A stretch of DNA of 64,000 nt from Parashewanella sp965200795 (GTDB lineage: Bacteria > Pseudomonadota > Gammaproteobacteria > Enterobacterales > Shewanellaceae): NCBI GenBank assembly GCA_965200795.1, contig CBDAVB010000005.1, forward strand, positions 310,001-374,000, read 5' to 3'. Made by a program: the position numbers and the translations under genes. This document shows, piece by piece, positions 36,459 to 44,799 of the stretch (positions are counted from its first letter, which is position 1; the number at the start of each line of letters is the position of its first letter). The notes under the pieces were generated by a model. It had not been told where the DNA came from. It ran no database searches and saw only the letters and a program-made list of their open reading frames with translations.

Positions 36459-37751
36459 GGTAGTGTTTAGAAATCTGTGTCATTTCGGTAAAATGTCAAA
36501 AACAGGAATGACATAATGACTCAAAATTTCGATTTCAATAAAGCTTTAGAACAACTTCAATCAGGTAAAGGTTTAACTGGTGCGGATGGTGTTCTCACCC
36601 CTTTAATCAAACAACTAACAGAAGCAGCGCTTAAAGCAGAACTTGATCAACATTTAGACTCAGATCTTGAGCCCAATCGAAGAAATGGTTTTAGTAAAAA
36701 AACCGTTAAATCTTCAGTTGGCGAATTTGAGTTAGAAACGCCAAGAGACAGAGCCGGCAACTTTGAGCCTCAGCTTGTCAAAAAAAATCAAACTAAGCTC
36801 TCTGATGAAATTGATCGTAAGATTTTGTCAATGTTTTCAATGGGTATGAGTTATCGTGATATCAAATCTCATGTGGCTGATTTGTATGGTTTAGAGCTTT
36901 CAGAAGCCAGTTTGACGGCTGTGACCGATCAGCTTATTCCTCAGCTCAAAGAATGGCAGCAACGCAGTTTAGACGAGGTCTATCCAATTATTTGGCTGGA
37001 TGCGATTCACTATAAAGTCAAAGACAATGGTCGCTATGTCAGTAAGGCTATTTACACGATTCTAGGCGTTAATCTCGAAGGTAAGAAAGAGTTACTTGGC
37101 CTGTATCTTTCAGAGTCAGAAGGTGCTAATTATTGGCTTTCGGTACTGACCGATCTTCATAATCGTGGTGTTAAGGATATCTTAATTGCTTGTGTTGACG
37201 GGTTAAACGGTTTTCCTGAAGCTATTGCCAGCATTTACCCGGAGACAGAAGTTCAGCTTTGCGTAATTCATCAGGTACGCAACTCAATGAAGTATGTGGC
37301 ATCTAAGCATCAAAAGGCGTTTATGGCTGATTTAAAGCCGGTTTACAGAGCGACAAGTAAATCGGCTGCTGAAACGGCTTTAGATGAGCTGGAAAACAAA
37401 TGGGGTAGCCAGTATCCAATCGTTATCGACTCTTGGCGCAGAAAGTGGGAGAACTTGTCCGTTTGCTTCAAATATCCAGAATATGTACGTCGAGTGATTT
37501 ACACGACCAATGCGATTGAAGCCGTACATCGCCAGTTTAGGAAACTCACCAAAACAAAAGGGGCATTTCCAAATGAAAACAGCTTGCTAAAATTGCTTTA
37601 TGCGGGCATATTGAATGCCTCTAAAAAGTGGACAATGCCAGTCCAAAATTGGAGGCTAGCATTGTCACAATTTGCAATCCATTTTGAAGGCAGATTGGAT
37701 AACGTATTAGAAATTTAGAATTTAGGCTGACACAGAATTTTGAACGCCCTC
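36459..37751 (+). mobile_element. IS256-family element
   Basis: Element of 1293 bp flanked by a perfect 8 bp direct repeat CTTTTGGG (36451-36458 and 37752-37759). The terminal inverted repeats are imperfect and share TTCTGTGTCA / ATCTGTGTCA near their inner part. It carries one intact transposase gene and interrupts the M16 peptidase gene. Confidence 0.92.
36516..37718 (+). CDS. IS256-family transposase
   Basis: Full-length mutator-type transposase of 400 residues. The catalytic region is visible as IWLDAIHYKVKDNG (first Asp), the CVDGLNGFPEAI stretch (second Asp), the CVIHQVRNSMKYV motif and the C-terminal YTTNAIEAVHRQFR with the Glu. Length and motifs match active family members. AGGA lies ten bases before the ATG. 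Nothing suggests inactivation. Confidence 0.92.
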   Translation: MTQNFDFNKALEQLQSGKGLTGADGVLTPLIKQLTEAALKAELDQHLDSDLEPNRRNGFSKKTVKSSVGEFELETPRDRAGNFEPQLVKKNQTKLSDEIDRKILSMFSMGMSYRDIKSHVADLYGLELSEASLTAVTDQLIPQLKEWQQRSLDEVYPIIWLDAIHYKVKDNGRYVSKAIYTILGVNLEGKKELLGLYLSESEGANYWLSVLTDLHNRGVKDILIACVDGLNGFPEAIASIYPETEVQLCVIHQVRNSMKYVASKHQKAFMADLKPVYRATSKSAAETALDELENKWGSQYPIVIDSWRRKWENLSVCFKYPEYVRRVIYTTNAIEAVHRQFRKLTKTKGAFPNENSLLKLLYAGILNASKKWTMPVQNWRLALSQFAIHFEGRLDNVLEI

Positions 37752-37806
37752 CTTTTGGGCATGATGTTAACGCTATGACTGGATATCATGCCACATCATA
37801 TTTTCT
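37752..37806 (+). pseudogene. M16 peptidase, second fragment
   Basis: After the duplicated CTTTTGGG the frame continues GHDVNAMTGYHATSYF, the conserved region that follows the zinc motif in M16 peptidases (F.G..VNA.T). It is cut at 37806 by the ISL3 element. The remainder of the gene was not found in the window. Confidence 0.8.
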
Positions 37807-39151
37807 GGCTCTTCGTCGTTTCATATGGATTTGAGTAGATCTGATACAGGGCTAGCAATCATAAAAATCATGGTAATAAATGTTCCTGTATTACGATACC
37901 CTCTGGCTCGTGCTCTAGCCGCTTGAAATAGACTATTTAAACCTTCCATACGAGCATTCGTATAAGTGGATGACCAGCGCTGTAAAATTCTCTCTGCATG
38001 CCTTTCCACCGTTGCAAGTGCTTTTCGAACGGGTTCTAACATCTCAATATCACCCAACTGCTCTTTTGCAAAATTAATGAAATACGTCAGCCTCCAGCGT
38101 GCAGCATGAGCGGTTTCAGCTTGACGTATCCACCTAAGTTGTTCCTTAATCCGCCAAGCTGTTGCTGTATTCAGGTCGCTGGATTCTAGCTCTGCAAGTG
38201 CTTCTTTTTGTTTCTCAGTAAATGAGCCATCTGCATTTTTTAGTACTGCCCAGCGCAGGCTCTTTGGATGCGGTTGGATTTTTCTCTCCGTTTTACGTAC
38301 TTCATCAACCGCTTTAGTAAACAGTTGCACAACATGGAAACAATCAACCGTTACGTTAGCATCCGGGAACTCTTCCTCTGTTGCTGACAGAAAGGCTCTT
38401 GACATATCACACACGACTTCAAGTACATTATCTGCTTTGCCTTGATGCTCTGTCAGAAAGGACTTAAATCGCTTAACGGTTTCCTTACCTTTTCCGGGCG
38501 TAGCGAACACAACAGGCTTGTCTTTCTTGTCCATATCAATGAAAACAGTAACATAGTTGTGGCCACGTTTAGCCGCCGTTTCATCGAATCCAATAGCTTT
38601 AAGTGCTGACAAGTCCATCAATGCTAATGCCTTGCTGACGTAGTGTTTGATGATGCGCCAAATACGTTTGTCACGAATTCCAACATATTCAGCACATGCC
38701 TTAACCGGCATTTCACGAGCCGGTACCAATACAGATTGTTCGAACAATAACGTGAATTTACTACCCGCTCTCGCCCAAGGGACATTGACACGCTTAACGC
38801 CATGCTCAGCACATCGAGTTCTCGGGACGTTTGCTTTGATATAACAGTGATGCTGAAAGAAATTGAGATGACGCCAAGTCAGCGATTTAAAGTCATGTGC
38901 CGGACAAGCTTTTGAGCAAGTCGGGCAGGGATACAAGCTTCCTCGTTCAGCTTCAATTTCGAGAACAAGTTCATTAGGTGAGGCTGATATATCCAGGTGT
39001 TGGTTAACCAACTTCCAAGGCGCTTCTATACCAAGGCCGAGCATCAAAACTTGATTTCCATCCATGTATTTACTTCCAACTCTTGACTGCAAAACTGGGT
39101 TTATTATCTCAGAAATAAATCCATTAAATCCACACTAAACGACGAAGAGCC
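37807..39151 (-). mobile_element. ISL3-family element, copy 1
   Basis: Element of 1345 bp bounded by GGCTCTTCGTCGTTT and its inverse. It is nearly identical to and inverted relative to the copy at 48207-49551. The flanks TATTTTCT and TCTTTTTT do not form the 8 bp duplication expected, unlike the second copy, so one side was probably replaced by rearrangement after insertion. Confidence 0.92.
37821..39065 (-). CDS. ISL3-family transposase, copy 1
   Basis: Transposase of 414 residues with the N-terminal zinc-finger-like CPTCSKACPAHDF and the DDE region (AIGFDETAAKRGHNYVT, VVCDMSRAFL, VDCFHVVQLF). I prefer the ATG at 39063-39065 (MDGNQVLMLG), which has GGAAG seven bases upstream, over a TTG nine codons earlier. 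Compared with copy 2 the conserved WFH motif reads CFH (Trp to Cys), which could reduce activity. Confidence 0.88.
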   Translation of the reverse strand: MDGNQVLMLGLGIEAPWKLVNQHLDISASPNELVLEIEAERGSLYPCPTCSKACPAHDFKSLTWRHLNFFQHHCYIKANVPRTRCAEHGVKRVNVPWARAGSKFTLLFEQSVLVPAREMPVKACAEYVGIRDKRIWRIIKHYVSKALALMDLSALKAIGFDETAAKRGHNYVTVFIDMDKKDKPVVFATPGKGKETVKRFKSFLTEHQGKADNVLEVVCDMSRAFLSATEEEFPDANVTVDCFHVVQLFTKAVDEVRKTERKIQPHPKSLRWAVLKNADGSFTEKQKEALAELESSDLNTATAWRIKEQLRWIRQAETAHAARWRLTYFINFAKEQLGDIEMLEPVRKALATVERHAERILQRWSSTYTNARMEGLNSLFQAARARARGYRNTGTFITMIFMIASPVSDLLKSI

Positions 39152-39359
39152 TCTTTTTTCAAACTTATCAATGAGCCGTTCAAGGCGATTAATAACACTA
39201 CTTTCAGAAGAGTATGGAGCCAAGTGGTTAATAAGATTATCCATAACATTATAAAATGTGCTGGTATACTGAACTTCAATCTTTCTGAACTTCAGCTTGT
39301 CCTTCTGCTCTAATATTTCTCTCAGCCAGACGTTCTCTTAGCGATTGACTCGATATCAT
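39152..39359 (-). pseudogene. Unidentified gene remnant cut by ISL3
   Basis: On the minus strand an ATG at 39357 opens MISSQSLRERLAERNIRA, then a frame change leads into an open stretch reading KFRKIEVQYTSTFYNVMD up to the ISL3 boundary. I do not recognise the family. A short hydrophilic protein broken by a frameshift and then by the insertion is the simplest reading. The remaining bases to 39394 show nothing I can support. Confidence 0.3.
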
Positions 39360-39394
39360 TTTTCCTTCGTTAGAATCTGTAACTGAGTAAGCGA

Positions 39395-40523
39395 TCAATA
39401 TGCTCTCAGATCACCCAACTCCGGGCGTTGGCGCTGCTCACGCACCCGTTTGAAAAACTCACGGACGACAGGTTCACTTTTTCCCTGCCGGTAACTCAGC
39501 ACTTTTTCCGCCGCCCGGTCTTTATCACGCATATGTTTTTCATGCTTGTATAGCCGGACGATGTAATCCATAGCATGTCGGGCTTGCTCAGGCTCAGGCT
39601 TTAAGGCTTTTTCAAAATAGCGACGGCAATGCACCCAACACGTCACGTGAATGATGCTGTGGTCTCGCGCGTTTAAGGTATCGACCGCTTTGGTGTAAGC
39701 CGGATAACCGTCCGTCAATAACGTACCGTTAAAGCCCGTCAGTTGCTCAATGGCATGAGCCGCACTTCTTGAAGACGACCAGGTGAACGCCACTTCATCC
39801 TCTTCGCCGTAAATCGGCCGGAAGCAGGTTTGTTTCATTTTGCCTTTGCCCGCCTTTCCGGCTTTTATCGGCACCTCATCCATCGCCGGCACTCCGAGCA
39901 TCCGCTGATGCTGACGATAAAGCGGTAAATGATAAATGGCTTTATCGACCATCAGCCCCGCGAGCAGGGACACATCACAGTAACAGCCATCCGGCACCGC
40001 CGCGGGCGCGGGTGAAGTCGTTATGCTTTGCTCTGATTTACGCTTAATCACGGGACGGCGATAAACCAGTACCGCATAACTTGCCCGGGCGCTGCGCTAA
40101 GCGGCGGGTTTCTTTGTAATCGATGATTTCATCACCTTCGGCCGGCTCCGGCGCGGGCATATCAATGATTTCACGGGGCACGCTGTCATCAAAGCGCAGG
40201 CCGCTGTCATTAACTTCATTGCCGCCTCGCCGGGTATTGGATTGGCGGCGATGGCTTTTGACTTCGGTGGTCGGCTCCGGCGTTTTATCTTCAGCGAGGC
40301 TGTCACCGAACAATAATCCCTGTGACGGATTGTCGATAAGTTGCTTTTCAGACTTGCGGCCGAAGAGCTGGCGTTTGAACCGGTCGAGCTGATGCCTGAG
40401 TGAAGCGACTTGCTCTGATTGAGTCGAAACCTGTTCAGATAACAACGCATTTTGCTCCGCTTGCCGGGCAAGCAGAGCTTCAATTTGTTGTCGATTTAAC
40501 CGGCTGATTTCACTCATTTTCAT
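39395..40523 (-). pseudogene. IS66-family transposase TnpC, frameshifted and truncated
   Basis: The first 159 residues (40044-40523) hold the N-terminal leucine-zipper-like part with RHQLDRFKRQLFGRKSEK. The next 218 (39395-40051) lie in another frame and hold the DDE region (LLTDGYPAYTKA, VHCRRYFEKAL). The C-terminal third with the final Glu is missing; the frame ends shortly after RPELGDL. The bases are visibly GC-richer than neighbouring DNA, consistent with an imported element. Upstream bases 40524-40633 encode what looks like the end of the TnpB partner (KFPLDWAQLQ) before the ISKra4 element cuts it. Confidence 0.82.
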
Positions 40524-40633
40524 GACAGAAATTACATCAAAAAATGGCGTTAACGTCGCCTGTTTCTTGGTTTTTTGCCAATTAATTCCGCCGGTTAAAC
40601 ACTGAAGTTGTGCCCAATCGAGAGGGAATTTTC

Positions 40634-42070
40634 GGGTGCTCAGCCTTAATAATGTGAGGTTTAAATTTAAATTTGGAGTAATATAACAGCCAGGTTTAAT
40701 CCGCAGTGTTTTAATGTTATGTCTTCAGTAATCATATCTTCGAATTCTTCTGAAACCCAAATTCTGCTAACCATTAAACATAACCGCAATATGCTCTCTT
40801 TCGAAGATAACCTTCAGGAAGAGCTAAATGCAGCAGGAATGTTAGCAGAGCGTAAGCAATTGGAAAACCTGGACGCTGACGGCTCTCCGATTTTTCTTGC
40901 CAATGTAAAAATGACCAGTAAGAAGGATAAACAGCTTAAAGTCTATGAAACGCCTTACGGTGCTGTAAAAGTTCCCCCGCTGGGTTTATCAAAACTCGAA
41001 AGGCGGTTCAACTTATAGCCCCCTCGATCACGATGCTCGGATTGTGGTGAATTCAACGCCTAAGTTTGCCCAAATGGTGAGTTGGAAATATGCGGAAATG
41101 GCTGCGCCACAAGTCCAAAAAGATTTCCAATAAAATCATAAACGTTCTGCAAGCCGAGCAATATTAAGGGATATTGCGGACGAGGTCGGAGCGATAGCTC
41201 AAGCTCAAGAAGAGTCATGGACTTATGCGATTCCTGAGTTGCCTGCCCCTGTTGCAACCATATCAACAGGTCTTGATGGTGCCATTATGCTTTACCGTGA
41301 CGGTTGCTATCGAGAGGCGATGTGCGGTTCAGTTACGCTTTATGATGCTGAGGGGAAACGAATGTTTTCGTCTTACTGCGCCGAAGCGCCAGAGCACGGA
41401 AAAGCTTCATTTATTGAAAGGATTACACGGGAAATCGACAAATTTAAACACAGATTTCCTGATGCGGTTTATGTTGGGGTGGCAGATGGTGCCCCTGACA
41501 ATTGGCTGTTTCTTAAGCCTTTTGCAGAGGAATGCATTTTGGATTTCTATCACGTTTCAGAATATGTCGCTGATGCGGCAGATGTTCTCTATGCGGGAAA
41601 AACGAAAACAGCCAAACGTCAAATACGGCTTAAAGAGACGCTCCGCAATTTAAAGCATAACAAAGGGGAGGCTGAACGTCTTAATCAAGAATTGCAAAAA
41701 GCGCGGCCTTCAAACCGCTATTCCAAAACGATAACAAAATTAGAAAAAGTAAAAACCTATTTTAAAAATCACTGGCGACAAATGAACTATGCTCAAGCGT
41801 TAGAAAATAATTACCCGATAGGTTCAGGGTTGACTGAAGCGGCATGCAAGACGTTGATAAAAAGTAGAATGTGTCGTTCAGGAATGAGGTGGAAGAAAAA
41901 AGGGGCGTCGATGTTACTGACATTAAGAGCTTTAGTTTGCTCGACCGGGGTTTGGGATAAATTTTGGGTAAAGGTTAGTAATTACGGCTTTCCGGCAATG
42001 CACAATATTTGATTGCGGTTGTAATCAAGTTGTTTGAAACAGGTTATTACATTATTTAGGCTGAGCACCC
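40634..42070 (+). mobile_element. ISKra4-family element, degenerate
   Basis: The ends are inverted repeats: GGGTGCTCAGCCTTAATAAT at 40634 and the inverse of GGGTGCTCAGCCTAAATAAT ending at 42070. The flanks come from different elements, IS66 on the left and another ISKra4-type transposase on the right, and I see no clear target duplication, so the locus has been rearranged. Confidence 0.8.
40719..42012 (+). pseudogene. ISKra4-family transposase, multiple frameshifts
   Basis: Three pieces in different frames make up one transposase: 40719-41018 (N-terminal region with KMTSKKDKQLKVYETPYG), about 40997-41130 (STYSPLDHDARIVVNSTPKF), and 41239-42012 (257 residues with STGLDGAIML, VGVADGAPDNW, LDFYHVSEYVADA and the C-terminal IGSGLTEAACKTLIKSRM). 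At least two frameshifts separate them, so the gene cannot make a full transposase without recoding. Confidence 0.82.
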
Positions 42071-42268
42071 GCCAGCGCCAGCGGGGTTATTGAAGGAGCA
42101 TGCCGCCATTTGATCAATGACAGATTAGATATCACGGGGGCAAGATGGAGTCTTAATGGTGCGGAGACTATTTTAAAAATGCGCTCGTTAAAGTCCGGCA
42201 ATGACTTAAATGAATATTGGGATTACTATAAAAAGCAATCAAAAAGTAGGCTGGAGAAGTGCGGCTAG
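42071..42268 (+). pseudogene. C-terminal fragment of a second ISKra4-type transposase
   Basis: The frame from 42071 reads ASGVIEGACRHLINDRLDIT, then GARWSLNGAETILKMRSL, and ends at TAG 42266-42268. This is the conserved C-terminus of a related but different ISKra4 subgroup. The rest of that element is absent. Confidence 0.75.
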
Positions 42269-42604
42269 ATTCGTCGTTCTAAAAGAGCCGCACCCTTTTT
42301 GAACTGGTATCCTGCTCAAAATCTACTTGCGGAGACGCATTTAATGAAGGATTTACGAATTTAACCGATTATGACAAGAGGCTGATAATAGAATCAATAA
42401 AAAATCACGACAGGGAAGGGAACTCAAAGATAAACCGATTCCAGAAGATATTCCCACATTTCGCATGGTGATTTAAGTATCCCCTATATTTTCAACTATT
42501 AACAAAAAAGAAACATAGTTCTTGTAGTGCTGTCATACGGTTTACCAAATTTCAGGTATGCCAATAGGCTTCTGTCGTGAAGCTAGACTTTTCCTGTCTT
42601 AACA
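42269..42604. other. Intervening DNA between element remnants
   Basis: No recognisable gene. A short open stretch on the plus strand (about 42300-42475, containing GFTNLTDYDKRLIIESIKNH and ending with TGA) may be the tail of a lost gene, but I cannot name a family. The segment lies between ISKra4 and IS1634 remnants. Confidence 0.35.
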
Positions 42605-43222
42605 TTACGCAATGTTGTAAATACGACTCACCTCACTACCAAACAGGGTTAAAATTTTTCTCTTTTCTGGAGTAATACCCGATATCGCTGAACCTTGCCC
42701 TTTAATCGTAACGACATGAACAGTGCTCATTACTTGAAATATCCACCTCAATGTTGGTGTGAAAGTCGGTTTATTCGTCTGACTAAGGATCGTTTCATTA
42801 TTTCTTTTCAGTGATTCTCTAAATTGATATTGCCCTGGGTTGTAGACCATTAAGCTGAAGGTCATTATCATCATTAGGGCATTGATGCGCTCTGGTCTTT
42901 TTAAAAATAGGTTGTCTAAGTGGAAGGCTGGGGCTTTGATAAGACGAAAGCCTCGCTCAACACCTTGTTGGCTCTTGTAGCTATCAAGTACGGCTTTAGG
43001 AGACATATCAAAATGATTGGTCGCCAAAACAAATCGACCCACTCGATTTCGGTAGGGGCGCTGCCTGTCCTCTGAAGGTGTGAATGCTGTTTCTATTTGA
43101 TAGTGAGAAAACTCTTGTTTAGCACCTTTTTTCGGGCGTCCTTTACTCGGGTATTTTTTTATCTCAACTAGCTGGTAACTCACATCGTGGTATTTTACTG
43201 TTTTTGCAAATTTACCCGTTAA
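42605..43222 (-). pseudogene. IS1634-family transposase, C-terminal part
   Basis: The remaining part (about 205 residues) contains QQGVERGFRLIKAPAFHLDN and FLKRPERINALMMIM, the conserved C-terminal DDE region of IS1634 transposases. The frame continues upstream past the internal ATG at 43183 and is cut at 43225, exactly where the IS5-family element begins. The N-terminal half is not on the other side of that element. Confidence 0.83.
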
Positions 43223-43225
43223 CTA

Positions 43226-44741
43226 GTCGGTACTGAAAAACATAACTTCAAGATTTAAAATGTACGGCATCTGATTTACGCAAAATTCAGAGCCGTACCC
43301 AAAAGCAACATTTCTTATATTTCGCATCAATTTCACTACAAAATAGTCAAAACTCACCATCTTTTTCGAGCAAAAAGAAAATGGCTAACCACTTTCTCAG
43401 GTTCCAGGCACACGCAGCCATTAGAAGGTTTATTGAGTCGCCAACACTGCCCTTTAACCAGTTCTTACACAGCCTAAAATCACTCTTCAAATGCCCGATT
43501 ACTGGTTCAATTGTTGCCCGTTTTTTACAGAGTTCACTTTTGCGTTTTCTCTTTGCTTGCGAGTCCCGTTTTAATGGCCGACTAGGGATAACAACTTCTT
43601 GGTCAACATACTGCATACACCCTTTATAGCCTTTATCTACAACGGCTGTAGTGATTTTACTCTTTCGGTGTTTATGGGCATGGTCAAGTGCAGGTCTAAG
43701 CAATTTTGAGTCGTGTTCATGTTTGTCATGACTGGTTACACCAATGATTAATTGACTCTGCTCTGTGAGCACGACAGAAGCCTTTTTACCATACTCGTAT
43801 GGCTTATGGTCTTTGCCTTTCCCTACGCAGTAAACATCGGGTTCATGAAGGCTGTAAATCTTGTTCTTGTCTTTACGTTGCTGTGTAATGGCTTTTTCAT
43901 AATTGGAAAAATTCTCTTTTTGTAAATCAAGGACATCTTGTGGAAGTTTGCGTTGTAGCTCCCTTAAAAGCTTACCTGCGATAACACGCAACCTTTTTAA
44001 CGCTCTTCTGGCTTTGCTTCGATTTTTGGCATGTCTAAAGCTTCGACAGTCAATGCGTAGCTGTTTGACTTCTTTGACATAAGTACGTCTTTGCTTGATC
44101 CCAAATACTTTGGCAAGTTTATTGAGTCGGTTAACCACCTTGATGGCAAGCTTGCTATCTGTCGGATAAGTAATGGCTTTTTCTTGGACGGTTGTATCAA
44201 CGTACACGGTGTCATCTTCAGCTTTGTCACCGTGTAGCGCCACAGATAATGCAAAGATTTTTTCACAGCCTTTTTCACCGATGCGCTTACGAAAAACACT
44301 GAGTTCACTGGCATCACAAGGGCGTGCTGTTTGAAACTCTGTCTCACCACAAAACACTTGAAAATACACGTTCATCAGCCACTCATCGACCAAGGCTTCA
44401 TCGCTGAGTTTGTAAAGTTGCTTGAGTATTAGCAAACCGCACATCAACCGAATTGGCTTCGCTTTACGGCCTAATTTTTTGTATAACGGCTTGAACTCTT
44501 CTTCTAATGCTTGCCAATCAAAGGCATTAGCTAAAATGAGTAAAGGGTGAGTTTGCAGAAGCTGTTCTGTGATATCAAACAGACTGTCGTGAGGTAAATT
44601 TGACGGACTTTCTTTGAGCACTTTTAGCACCAAAACGACCAGAAACCGTAGGTTCACTATATCATTTCTGGTCGAAATTGAATGTATCAAATAGCTATAT
44701 TTTATTATCGATCAGAATGTTAGATGTTTTTCATGGCCGAC
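43226..44741 (-). mobile_element. IS5-family element, complete right copy
   Basis: Element of 1516 bp. The ends are GTCGGTACTGAAAAACAT and the inverse of GTCGGCCATGAAAAACAT. The flanks show the same six bases TAACTA on both sides (43220-43225 and 44742-44747), a likely target duplication or a longer repeat around a 4 bp one. It has the same orientation as the copy at the left window edge, so the two bracket the whole PPR-SMR-like array as direct repeats. Confidence 0.88.
43347..44621 (-). CDS. IS5-family transposase
   Basis: Transposase of 424 residues from the GTG at 44619-44621 (VLKESPSNLPH). The frame can be extended 23 codons to a TTG, but the left copy has ATG at the GTG site, which supports the shorter form. 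Visible parts are the DUF772-like N-terminus (LILKQLYKLSDEALVDEWLM, PCDASELSVFRKRIG), VDTTVQEKAITYPTDSKLAI with the first Asp, VVDKGYKGC with the second, and the C-terminal KRATIEPVIGHLKSDFR with the Glu. It appears intact and may be active. Confidence 0.9.
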   Translation of the reverse strand: MLKESPSNLPHDSLFDITEQLLQTHPLLILANAFDWQALEEEFKPLYKKLGRKAKPIRLMCGLLILKQLYKLSDEALVDEWLMNVYFQVFCGETEFQTARPCDASELSVFRKRIGEKGCEKIFALSVALHGDKAEDDTVYVDTTVQEKAITYPTDSKLAIKVVNRLNKLAKVFGIKQRRTYVKEVKQLRIDCRSFRHAKNRSKARRALKRLRVIAGKLLRELQRKLPQDVLDLQKENFSNYEKAITQQRKDKNKIYSLHEPDVYCVGKGKDHKPYEYGKKASVVLTEQSQLIIGVTSHDKHEHDSKLLRPALDHAHKHRKSKITTAVVDKGYKGCMQYVDQEVVIPSRPLKRDSQAKRKRKSELCKKRATIEPVIGHLKSDFRLCKNWLKGSVGDSINLLMAACAWNLRKWLAIFFLLEKDGEF

Positions 44742-44799
44742 TAACTATTATAAAGTTAAAATAAAAAACATTAATCCCGCTACCGAATTAACTTGTAAC

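Noticed and set aside
36076..44741. Prophage remnant
   Set aside because: Only transposases and gene fragments are present; no integrase, capsid, terminase or lysis gene was seen.
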